Source of the DNA: Chromera velia | Lineage: Eukaryota; Sar; Chromeraceae | Direction of reading: 5' to 3' | NCBI GenBank assembly: GCA_018398765.1 | Contig: JAHBMJ010000022.1 | Location: 27,501-59,424 of the forward strand | Length of the DNA stretch: 31,924 nucleotides | Part shown: positions 18,698 through 28,822 of the stretch, piece after piece | How positions within the stretch are numbered: position 1 is the stretch's first letter | Layout: every line of letters starts with the position of its first letter | The notes under the pieces: generated by a model | Told to the model about the DNA's origin: nothing | The model's database searches: none | What the model saw: the letters and a program-made list of their open reading frames with translations, nothing else | Made by a program: the position numbers and the translations under genes

Positions 18698-20320
18698 ATG
18701 GCAGAACAGGAAGCGGGAACCACCCCGAGCGTCCCGACGCCTATCGGTCCCTGGCTCTCCATTGAGGAGCTGTACAAGCTCCACGATCAGGAGAAGGAAA
18801 GATTCTTTTCTGCTCCCGTGAAACTGTTTGCTTCTGTGAAAAGCACCCGAGTGGGTGATGGAGGGAAGATTGTGTTCATTGATCTTCGTGACGGTTTCTC
18901 CCAAGACATCAAGAGCATTGGCTCGCCTGACGCCTATCTCGGCTCAGAGCACAAGTGTGTCTTCGAGAAGGGAGAGGACGAATCTGATTTCTCTCCCTTG
19001 ACTCTCGATCAGATGAAGGAAACCAAATTCCTTTCACAGGGCTGTTCAGTTGTCATCGAGGGAATTTTTGTGAAGTCCCCCGAAGGCACCACTCAGCTGT
19101 TTGAGCTCCAGATCCACCAGTTGAGTGTGGTGGGAGGAGTCGAGGATCCTGCCAAGTACCCCATCACCAAGTCCAACCTCAAACAGCTCGCCTCCCTCAG
19201 GCAGCTTCCCTTCGACCGCATGTTGGCAGAGCCTGTGCAGTATATCTTGCAAATCGACTCCGAGGCCTCCTTCGCCTTCCAGGAGTACCTCAGAGAAGAG
19301 GGCTTCGTCCACACCCCGGGGGACATCCTAACCTCGTCCTGCTGTGAGGGCGCAGGGGAGATGTTCAAAGTCGATCCCCAGATGTTCGGCACCGGACCAG
19401 ACGGCAAGCCTATGCCTGTCGGTTTGACCGTCAGCTCTCAGATGCCTCTCGAAAAGAGCATCGACGGACTTAGAAGGACTTATGTCTTTCAGAAGTCATT
19501 CCGAGCTGAGAAGTCAGACACCAGCAAGCACTTGTGTGAGTTTCGACACCTTGAGATTGAGGCCAAGTACATCGACTTCAAGTGGTTGTTGGACTTCACC
19601 GAGAAGATGCTGAAGGCCGTGATCAAAATGGTCTTTGAGCGTTGCGCGAAGCAGTTCGACTTCCTTGAGGGGCGCTGGGGTCCCTCCGACACCACGAAGG
19701 GTCTTCGTAAGTTCTTTCTGGAACTCTGCGACAGACCCTTCGTTCGAATCAAGCACGCAGAGGCTGTGCAGTTGATTCAGAGGTTGGTGAAGGAGAAGGT
19801 CGAATTGCCTGAGGAGGCAACAGGCAAGTTGAAAAGAGTGAAGGTGAAGGAATGGCCGACTGAGGCCGACGATCTCGCCTCTGAGCACGAGAAGCTGCTA
19901 GTGACCTATTTTGGTTACATGCAGCTGGATGAGGAGGAGAGGAAGCAGCGACTCGAGAAGAAGGCCCATTTCGGGGCCTTTGTCGCAGTCACGCACTGGC
20001 CGTTTGCAATCAAGAGTTTCTACATGAAGCAGTGCAGCGACGGCACATGCGAGGCCTTTGACCTCCTCGCCCCCTTCGCAGGGGAACTGTTCGGAGGGTC
20101 AATGCGTGAGTGGCGTCACAGCTACCTCGAAAAGGCCGTGCAGGACAGAGAGATGGACCCCCGCCCGATCCAGTGGTATCTCGACTTGAGGAAGACGGGG
20201 GCGGCGCCCCATGGAGGGTGGGGTATGGGGTTCGATCGGTTTTTGATGATGATCACGGGGGCCCCCTCTGTGCGTGACGTTGTGATGCTGCCTGTTTACT
20301 ATCAGCACTGTCCTTATTGA
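18698..20320 (+). CDS. Asparagine--tRNA ligase, cytosolic type
   Basis: A complete, intronless 540-residue protein. It charges tRNA-Asn with asparagine using ATP, in the cytosol. The N-terminal OB-fold anticodon domain covers about residues 40-145 (KIVFIDLRDGFSQDI). The class IIb catalytic core follows: SCCEGAGEMF at about 214-223, SSQMPLE at 246-252, motif 2 FRAEKSDTSKHLCEF at 268-282, IKSFYMKQC at about 438-446, GELFGGSMRE at 462-471 and motif 3 GGWGMGFDRFL at 506-516. The CEGAGE, FYMxxC and GGSMR signatures are those of eukaryotic/archaeal AsnRS rather than AspRS or bacterial AsnRS. Length is normal for eukaryotic cytosolic AsnRS. The start ATG sits in a good context (GAGATGG). No organelle-targeting peptide is evident. 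It is convergent with the giant minus-strand gene. Confidence 0.93.
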   Translation: MAEQEAGTTPSVPTPIGPWLSIEELYKLHDQEKERFFSAPVKLFASVKSTRVGDGGKIVFIDLRDGFSQDIKSIGSPDAYLGSEHKCVFEKGEDESDFSPLTLDQMKETKFLSQGCSVVIEGIFVKSPEGTTQLFELQIHQLSVVGGVEDPAKYPITKSNLKQLASLRQLPFDRMLAEPVQYILQIDSEASFAFQEYLREEGFVHTPGDILTSSCCEGAGEMFKVDPQMFGTGPDGKPMPVGLTVSSQMPLEKSIDGLRRTYVFQKSFRAEKSDTSKHLCEFRHLEIEAKYIDFKWLLDFTEKMLKAVIKMVFERCAKQFDFLEGRWGPSDTTKGLRKFFLELCDRPFVRIKHAEAVQLIQRLVKEKVELPEEATGKLKRVKVKEWPTEADDLASEHEKLLVTYFGYMQLDEEERKQRLEKKAHFGAFVAVTHWPFAIKSFYMKQCSDGTCEAFDLLAPFAGELFGGSMREWRHSYLEKAVQDREMDPRPIQWYLDLRKTGAAPHGGWGMGFDRFLMMITGAPSVRDVVMLPVYYQHCPY

Positions 20321-21232
20321 GGTGGGGACATGCAGGGTGTTGTTGGAGTGGGAGTGTCTGTTCAATTTGTGGCGGCACTCTGGGTAGGTACAGGGACAAG
20401 GGTCGGGTGTTCTGCTGTCAGATTGGAATCAAAATTGACTACTGTCTCGGTGTGCATGGTAGGCAGGCTAAGGCAGCGAGTAAAAGGAGGCAGGAGATGG
20501 TGGTTTCCCTGTGCTGCAAGAGCTCCCTTATTCTTCTCAATCCGTTTTGTTCTCAATTTCTTTTGAGTGGCTGTGTTGATAGGTGAGCTGCATCATAGCC
20601 TGCATGGCCGGTGGCTAACCTGTCAACCGAATGTTGGGTTTTGTCCTAGGTTTTGTGAATCAGGCCTTGGATCGGCCATCCAAGATGTTAGTTTCAACCA
20701 AAATTTCAGTTCAACCATGATCATTGCTCCGGAGTCGCACTAATTGCATGACGTTTACTGGTTGCCCACCCCAATCTTTAGCGTACTACTATATAGTAAT
20801 TATTACATGTTTGAATAGTCTAGGCTGTCTAGCGAATAGTTTTCATTTTTATTTTAAGAAAGATGAAATTTTATCATAAAAAAAAATGGGGGAAATTTTT
20901 GTTGATATATGCATCCAGATTTGCATGCAACTACTATGACTTTACTTGAATAACTGCTATAAATTAGTAAATGATCACTCACCTCTAATATCACTATATA
21001 GTAGTATCGTTGACAGTTGACTTACGTTGATGCCTAGGTTGACGTACGCTACTATGCTAGAGTCGAACCTGTAGAGTCGAGCAATCCCCGTAAATGAACT
21101 AGATTTGGAAATGAAAACCATGCTAGAAACCATGCAGGTATAAAAAACACAGATCGAGGTCAAAAGTCTCAAAACTAGGGTCGTAAAGCCTACATACATG
21201 CAAACATACAATCTGTATATGTTTTTGTGTAT
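20321..21232. other. AsnRS 3' region and AT-rich spacer
   Basis: I see no gene. The first 250 bp are probably AsnRS 3' UTR. From about 20700 the DNA turns AT-rich, with scattered TAG/CTA-rich sequence and one TTTGCATGCAA word at 20921. Confidence 0.65.
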
Positions 21233-21234
21233 TA

Positions 21235-21729
21235 CCCTGCAGGTAGCCAGGATTTTACGGTATTTTAGCCCAGGATTTTAGCGGATTTTACGGGATTTTG
21301 GCCAGGATTTTAGCGGATTTTGATGGATTTTGCCCAGGATTCTGCCGGACTCTTAATGTTAAAAATATAATCCCTATACACCTAGGATTTTAGAATCTAA
21401 AATCCTGGAAAAAAGCTAAAATCCTAGCCTCTTCCTAGGATTTTATGGGATTTTACGGGATTATACGGGATTTTACGGGAAAGATATAATCCCATAAAAT
21501 CCCGTAAAATCCCATAAAATCCTGGCATTCATTTCTAAAATCCTAGGATCCAGGATTTTAGTCTTTATAATCTCTAGAGCCAGGATTTTGGATTCTAAAA
21601 TCCTGGAGAAATAGTCCGGCAGAATCTTGGGCAAAATCCGCCTAAATCCACTAAAATCCTGGCCAAAATCCCATAAAATCCGCTAAAATCCTGGGCTAAA
21701 ATCCCGTAAAATCCTAGTTACCTGCAGGG
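21235..21729. mobile_element. 495-bp fold-back element of AGGATTTTA motifs, TA-flanked
   Basis: The two halves are near-complementary along most of their length. The left end, CCCTGCAGGTAGCCAGGATT, matches the complement of the right end with few changes, and TA flanks both ends (21233-21234, 21730-21731). The arms are built from repeats of AGGATTTTA with GCGG, CGGG or TGGG spacers on the left and TAAAATCCT on the right. No ORF is present. It would form a long hairpin and resembles a fold-back MITE. The TA duplication resembles that of the 531-bp element, but the termini differ. Confidence 0.8.
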
Positions 21730-21731
21730 TA

Positions 21732-22775
21732 CTAGCTGTGCAGAATATGTTATATAGTTTATGTATATGTTCACGTAGGCTCAAACCCTAGCACATTAGA
21801 GGCTTATTGAAGTGTTTTTAAGGGTTGATATATGGTTAGGAATTCATTAAAAACAATTTTGAAAATGGCTGTTTAAGGTCATTTTGGGGTCCCTGACCCC
21901 CCGGGCCATAACTTCGGGATCAGTTTATAAAATTACAGACAAATCGGCTAAGGCCTGAGTCCACGCGTTTTTTTTATATAGGTAGTGCACTATAACAGGA
22001 ACACCCAAATTATGACCTAAAATACTACCTAAAAGCCTAAAATATCAATCCTACGTAGAATCGAACAACGAACAATCATGCAGCAGCGGCCAGGGCAACA
22101 GACTCTGGCGGGCCCCGAGGGCGGGGTCTGATACCTCAGCTTAGGCTGGGGAACGCCCCGCCCTGCTAGCTCTGGCGACAGATAGATATAGCGGGAAGGC
22201 CCTAGGGCGGAACATATCAATCAATCAATCAATCAATCAATCCTACTAGCAATCTAACTAGCAAATTAGTAGTAATCGTGTTCTATCCTATCTTATCCTC
22301 TGTGCACATGTGTTTTTACATTGTAATTATTAGTAATTACTATTGAATTAAGTGTTTATCAATTCAAACATGCAGTGTTAAAAACATGGATAAATATGAT
22401 TTTATGCGCTTCAAAATCACGGTTTTTTAATCGATAATGGTTACTAGAATTGTTATGGCTAGTGCATACATGTTGTGGCCTAGGTTGTGGCTATCCTAGG
22501 CTTTACAGCAGTGTGTAATACAACTTACTAGTATTGATTAGACAGCTAGTTAAACAGACCGCCTTCTTCCGCTTAATTAAATAGCTAAGATAGTGGCTTT
22601 ACATCTCGATCAGAGAAGGGAACAAAGCGTGTAGCCGGCGTCCTTCTCAAATGAAAATCGAAAGGCTTCCCGACTAACGGAGTGAGTGAGTACCCGAGGC
22701 TAGCTAGCTACTGTACAGGATCGGAGGGAATTAATACTTTAAGGTACGATCTGGAATGAATTCAGGGGGCCGGTA
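21732..22775. other. AT-rich intergenic spacer
   Basis: I see no gene or tRNA. It holds a GC-rich hairpin at 22118-22164, a (TCAA)n run at 22216-22240 and otherwise AT-rich unique sequence. It separates the 3' ends of two convergent genes. Confidence 0.65.
22118..22164. other. GC-rich hairpin in AT-rich DNA
   Basis: AGGGCGGGG (22118-22126) pairs with CCCCGCCCT (22156-22164), nine perfect pairs. Inside, CCTCAGC (22134-22140) pairs with GCTGGGG (22145-22151), allowing one G-U, around a four-base loop. CTCTGGCG occurs on both flanks. It may be a structured RNA, an element end or chance; the function is unknown. Confidence 0.55.
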
Positions 22776-22958
22776 TTAGGGCGACTGCGTGTGGGTGTGA
22801 GAGGAACTGCATGATGGCATCACTGCCTGCTGTTGCGTTTGCTGCTGCTGCATGTACGCACTTCCAGCCTGCTGCTGCTGCTGTGAGTGCGACAGCAGGC
22901 TGTGTGTGTGCAAAACGGAGGACGGGCCTCCAGTAGACTGCGAGACGGCGGATAACGG
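22776..22958 (-). CDS. Coding-like extension beyond the in-frame TAG
   Basis: Directly after TAG the same frame stays open for 60 codons to TAA at 22776-22778. It encodes STGGPSSVLHTHSLLSHSQ, then QQQQAGSAYMQQQQTQQQ and a Ser/His/Thr tail ending QSP. The composition is that of the upstream protein. A 39-nt GT-AG segment (22937-22975, GTCAAC to CTCGCAG) covers the stop, is a multiple of three and could be an intron. Read-through or recent loss by a nonsense mutation are the alternatives. Confidence 0.5.
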   Translation of the reverse strand, partial: PLSAVSQSTGGPSSVLHTHSLLSHSQQQQQAGSAYMQQQQTQQQAVMPSCSSSHTHTQSP

Positions 22959-25900
22959 CTACATCATGTTGTTGACGGGGTCATGAGACGAACACGAAGA
23001 CGTGATGACATTAGAGGACGAAGAAGAAGAAGAGTAGAACTGGGGCCAGAGCGGCATGGGCAGAGGGAGCTGGAGAGCGACGGGGAGGGGCATGCTGTAA
23101 GAGGAGGGGGCGGTGGCGGACCCTGATGACCCCGGGGGGTGGGCAGGGGAGGGTGGGGCCATGACAGCAGCAGCAGGCACGGAAGGGGACTGTGCACTTG
23201 GAGGAGAGACCGGCCGATTTTGGCCCCCTTGGCTCTGCTGCTGCTGCTGGAAGAGTGCACTTGTTGGCTGATAGCTTGCATAGGTTCCTGCTGAGCTAAA
23301 TCCTGTGTACAAAGGCACTGCACCCCCTCCGGTCATGTGGGCACTTGGCACAAAGCTCTGCGAACCTGAGGCAGAGAAAGACAGTCCCCCAGCAGCAGCA
23401 GAAGCAGCAGCAGGAACAGAAGGAGCATAGGTCTGAGTGTACGTCCCTGCTTGTTGGGGGTTTGTTTGGGCTCCGGTTGTTGTTGAGGAGAGATGGAGAG
23501 GAGGCAGAGGAGGGGGTCTGGAATTGCTGACTGTATCGGTCCCTGCTGCTGCTGCTGCAGCAGTCGAGAACCCTGCTGAGGAGCCGGGTGAGGGAGAGGG
23601 GGAGGGATTGGGTGATGGTGTCAGGGGGGCCGGGGGGACTGCTGGCACAGGTTGGGGCCTTGATGGAGGAGCTGTAAGAGCACTTACGACGTTGGAAGGC
23701 GTTGAGGAGAGTTTGGAGTTCCGAAGGGAGACGACAGATGCGGGGGGAGAGGAGAGGGAAAGAGTAGAAGAGGGAGGAACTGCCTGATGTGTCACCGAGA
23801 CTCTGCTGTTCGGGGGGACACCCGAAGGCCCCCCCCGTGAGACCCCACGATGCGCTGATGGCAGCTCGGCATCTTTCAAAGGACCCACACCCCCTGCATC
23901 ACTCCGATCCCTGCCGAGACCCTCGACGACAGTGGAGAAACTTCCAGAGGCCCTCGGGAGGTTCTGGATGGAGTTTGCGTTCCCCCCTTCTCCTCCATTA
24001 TCCCAATCGTGTTGTGAATTCAAATCGTTCTCCCCCTGCTGTGTCCCTGATTTGACTGCAACGCCTTCTGCGTCGCCTGTCTCTGCCTTGCTGCGGTGTC
24101 TGTCTGCTTCGCTGGGGAGACATAGAGTGGGGGGTGGGGGCAGCAGCGAGAGCCCGTTTTGAGTTTGCTCATGCACCCCGAGTCCTCCTGGTGCTCCAGC
24201 AGCACTGGAGACAAAAGGAGAGTCTGTGCCTGGGCCCGGGGGCCCCAACCCAGCAGACACGGCGGTGTCCCCAGACGGCTGCTGCTGCCGGGGCTCCTTG
24301 AGGACTCCCGACGGGGCCCCCGCACTTCCCCCCCGCGTCTGTGCCCTCACAGCTCCTCCGCAAGTTGATGTTGCATTCGTGAGATGATGATGTGCGTGTC
24401 CGGGGAAGGGAAGGGTTGCGCGAGCGGGAAGGTGGGAGGGGGCTGAACCTCTCGCTCCTGCTGCTGCCTGCACGGCGCTGCTCCCCTGCTGCTGTCCGTG
24501 AGGTCCTGTAGCTGCAGCTTTTTGCACGTACTGCTGCTGCTGCTGTTGGGATTGGTGATGATGCGCAAGTCCTCCGGGTGTCCTGGGTGGTTGCTGTTGC
24601 TGCTGCTGCTGTGGGAGGTGCGGATGGTTGAAGCGTTGCTGGGAGGATGAAGCCGTTGTTGTCCGTGCGGCCGCTGCACTTGTGACAGGGGAGGAACTCG
24701 GAGGAGAGGCGGAAGTGACCGTCGCAGAGGAGACGAAACCCAAGCCTGAGGGAACCCCGGGCTTTGCGTAATACGACGCATCGTGTTTGTCAACGGGGAC
24801 CCTGTCTCCTCCTTGCATGAGTTGTTGCTGCTGTACTTGATGATGGTGGGAGGAGGGGGCGGGCACTGTGGAGGGACTACCCCCTGCTCCCGCGGCGTTT
24901 GCGCTTGTGGCGGCTGTGCTCGTGCTGGGTGCAGTAACGTGTGAATGTGAGTTCTGCGGTGTGTGGGAGAAGTGAGAAGCCGCAGTGGGTTGGTGGAACG
25001 GGTAGAGGGACGATGGGGGAGGGTAAGCGGTCTGGATGTGGAAGGAGCTGTGGGTCTGCGAGAGAGGGGCGGGGGGCTGGGACTGGAACTGCTGCGGCTG
25101 CTGGGTTCCCATGGCTGCAGAGGCAGAAGAAGCCGAGGCCATGTGGTGGCGGTCGAGGTCGAAGAAGAGCTCTGAAGTCCTCAGAGAGTGGGACCTTGAC
25201 CGCATGTGGGCAGATAGGCCGGCATGAGTGTGGGAGACGGGGGGAGGTGGGTGTGTCTGCAAAGCCGAGGAGACGGAGCCGGACGGCCCCCCTGCGTGGC
25301 TGTGGGTGCTGCCGAAGGAGAGAGAGAGGGACGCTGCAGTTGCGGTGGAGGGAGGGAGGGGCCCCCAGCCTGCTGCTTGAGGTTGTTGCTGAGAGTGACT
25401 GTGGCTGAGGGAGACGGAGCCTTGTTGTGAGGGGGGGGCTGCCTGTGTTAGTGTCTGTGTCTGCGTTTGCGTGAGTGAGTGACCTGGGATGGTCTGTCGG
25501 GATGGTACGGGGGTGGCTGCACTGGCAGGCGTCGTGTGCTTTTGGGAGTAGCTGTCAGTCCCGCAGGGGGCTGGAAGGCCGTTATTCATGGTCAGGGGCA
25601 CACAATAGAGGTGGGGGAGCAGAGACATGCAGGACGGGTTGTTGGTTTCGGGGGATGCTGTAGAGGCCCCTCCACTCAAGAGCTGTCCCCCCGTGGCGTG
25701 TGCGTGGGGAAAGTGGAAAGAGGAAGAGGAGACGGGGGCCCCGAAAGCAGCGGCAGCCTGTGACACAAGGCCGAAGGAGGGGGGGAAGAAGGGGAAACCA
25801 CTAGCCGCTGCATAGGCAGCTGCAGCGTGAGAATGAGACTCTGCTGCAGCGGCATGAGCGAAAAGGGGTGCGTGTGCAGGGTGTGCAAAGGCGGCTGCAG

Positions 25901-28822
25901 CTGCGGGATGATGAGGATGCATACCGAAATGGGAATAGAAAGGTGCCGGGAACGCTGCCCCCACCGCGGCAGCTGTGGCAGCTGATCTTGGAGCTTCAGG
26001 GACCTGCATGGGGCCCTCTGCGTTGACATTGTCAGGGTCCATGCCGGGGCCCCTTGCAGCAGCAGCCGACACCAAAGGAGTCGAAGAGACGGACTCGGAC
26101 GCAGGAGACGGAGACGGATAGGCCTCTTCCCTGGGTGTAGGCTTGTCTTTCTGGAGGGGGGTAGAAGCCGGAGTTTGGATGACGCTGCTCTCTCCCGCTC
26201 CCTGTTCTCTGCCGTCTCCCCCTCCATCTTCAAACTTCCCGCCTGAATGAGGACGCAGAAGGGAAGCAGAGACGGGTGGGGCAGGCTCAGGGTCTGCATC
26301 TATGTCCTCATCTCCCTCACCCTCCTCATCATTCATTTCCCCTTCCATCTCCCCCACAAGTGCCTTTGGTGCCTCATTCTGATTTGCCTCCTTCTGCTCC
26401 AGACTCTCGCTCTCGCCTCTGTCTTCCGTACATTCTCCTCTACTCCCAAGTGCCCCCCCTGCCCCTTGCACAATGTGCCAATCAGAGTCATCCTCGTTGC
26501 CTGTGGGGGGACTTTCTGGAGGCACCCTGCTGAGGCTGTCATGACTCTTCTGTTTCTCGTCCCCCCCCATCTGTGCGTGCGTCAGCCCAACAAGGTTGGC
26601 TGACCCTCCTCCCGGGGAGTTGCTGCTACATGCCCGCAAGGCAGTGCCTCTCTTCCCGTCTCTGCCCACGCGGATCAACTCCAACCTCGGGTGCTGCATC
26701 TCATCCTGCACCCCTCCCCCCCGTTCCGCATCTGACGCACGCTTCAGACTGCACCCGTGGAAGAAGTCCTCCACCCACTGGGTTGCTGCCAGGGTATCTG
26801 CAGCACCTGCAGTATCAGGAGAGGGGGTGGGGCTGGCAGGGGAGGAAGAGGAGGACGTGGTCGTCGGGTTGTTGTCCCCGTGTCCCGGAAAGCTCATGGA
26901 AGCTGCGGGTGTGCGCAACGGACGCGGGGCGGGAGGCAGCGACCCACGCATGTGCCCCGCAAGCATTGACGCCCCCCGGCCCCCACCCGCATGCCCGTGA
27001 GGCGGCTGTAGCTGCATTTTCTTCTTGGCCTTGGCCATGGAGGCATAACCACAGCCCCCGGGGAGTGTGTCAGGGGACCGGGTCCTTTGAAGGGCCCCCC
27101 GAGGGGATTCTCCTTCTTCTCCTTCTCCTGAAAGCAGGGCCCCCCTGACAGAGGGCACAGAAGCCCACGGGCGGGCAGAGACAGGGGGCCCAGGCACGAC
27201 TGGGGGAAACAAATTGGAGGGGGGGGAGAGGGGGCGGAAGTTCCCCTGAGAGAGGGCGCTTGTGGGCACAAGGGGAAAAGGACAAAGGTGCTCTTTTGCC
27301 TTTCCATCCCCCCCTCTACCACCACCCCCACATTCTAACATCTTCTCCTTTTCACTTTCCTCCGCGTGCCCCCCCCTCTGCGGCACACTAGGGGACTCTG
27401 AATCGACGCGAAGGGGGGGACCAGCCCCCCCGCATGCCGAGTCCAAAGCGCTGACGGAGGAGAAGGAGCGTACGGCAGGAAGTGACAGAGCACCCCCCCC
27501 ACGACCCGACATCCCCTCCCTGCCCCCCGGACTGAAACCGAACCACGTCCGTGAAGATGCCAGAAGACCAACGTTTTTGTGTCCATGGGGGGGGGGAAGA
27601 CCAGACAGATCGAATTCCCCCATGCACACACTGCTGCCCCCGTGTGCATCGAATCTTGAGACGTTCGAACTTCGGGAAGAAGTTGTACGGGGGGAACTGC
27701 CTCCGTACATGGGCCGGGGGGGCCTTCCTCTTCTTCCCCCTTCTCTCATTGGTCTGCCCTCCGAAGGAAAATCTGCCGGGGTGGACATCATCATTAGTCT
27801 CACCCCCCTCTCTCGCCTGCTGTACCGTCTTCTTTTATGCCTGAGCAACCTAGGTTCCCTCCCCCCATCTGCTGCCTCCAGGTTCTTTGCTCGAGACCAC
27901 GAGAACAATGGAAAAGAGGAACCAGCAAAAGGAACTCTCCCATGGAGCTTCTGACCTGTCACTCGTGACACGGGACCTTTCCATCGACTCTCTCTCTCCC
28001 TTTCTCCTGCTGCCCCCCAGATCTCCGCCATTTCCTCCTTCAGTGTCTCAACGCTGCCCATCCCGGGATGAGGGGCACTTGCTGCCCCTGTCGGGGTACT
28101 CGCAGCGAGACCCCCGGCCTGCCGCCGATTTAATTGGCACGGACGCCCCCCGGATGTCTGGGGGGATCCGCCGGCAGCGGCAGCGGCTGCACCCAGGGAG
28201 GCGGGGGCGGAAAGAGGTTCAGGCAGCAGAGACGCGGCCGGGATGTTAAGCTGAGTGCTGACAGGGACCAGCCCTCCGCGGGCAAACGGACCTTCTGACG
28301 TTGCAGCTGCACCACCCGACTCTCCGAAGAAATCTTCATGATCACCCCTGACACAGTCCTCAAAATCAAACTCACCCCCATCCCCCCCCTCCTCTACCCC
28401 CTCTGGGGGGAGACGGACTGCCACCGGGATGTTCAGAGGCAGGGGCGGATGGGAGTCCCATGTCGGTAGACTGAACAGAGGGGCGGCATGCTGAACTGGG
28501 ACTGGACATTCGGACATTCTCTTTCTGTCTGCAGCTGTGTCAACAGACTGAGCTGGTGTAGAGTCAGCAGACGGCAGAGAGGAAGGCGGCTGCTGCGACT
28601 GTGCTGCTGTGCGTGATTGTTTGTGCATGGGGGAGTGTCTCCGATGAGAAGCGGCCGGGGCCCCTTGTTGTTCCTCATGTCCTCCCTTGAGAGACTGCTT
28701 TTCTTTCCTCTTCTGCTGCGGCTGTTGGCGCTTCTCTTGCTGCTGTTGTGAAAGCAGGAGGAGTTTTGTGGCAGGGTCGTTGCTCCTGTCGTCTGTCAGC
28801 AGACACCTCGTGGAATGTCGCA
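22959..28822 (-). CDS. Giant protein gene, 5.9-kb exon
   Basis: This exon follows acceptor CTCTCTTTGCAG and joins the coiled-coil exon at a split Val codon. It is about 1,950 codons with no interruption. It opens RHSTRCLLTDDRSNDPATKL and has polyQ tracts near 28740, 24530, 24600 and 23240. Less repetitive islands include FDFEDCVRGDHEDFFGESGG, TQWVEDFFHGCSLKRASDAE and DSDWHIVQGAGG. An Ala/His/Pro/Phe-rich repeat lies at about 25780-25940. The islands may be short binding motifs. It ends at TAG 22959-22961, but the frame goes on (see 22776-22958). Confidence 0.8.

Noticed and set aside
22029..22220. tRNA or short protein in the GC-rich patch
   Set aside because: The pairing does not make a cloverleaf, and the 63-codon minus frame has no supporting feature.
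23345..28249. Many plus-strand ORFs opposite the giant gene
   Set aside because: They are shadows of a long GC-rich, low-complexity minus-strand frame and lack domains or splice structure.
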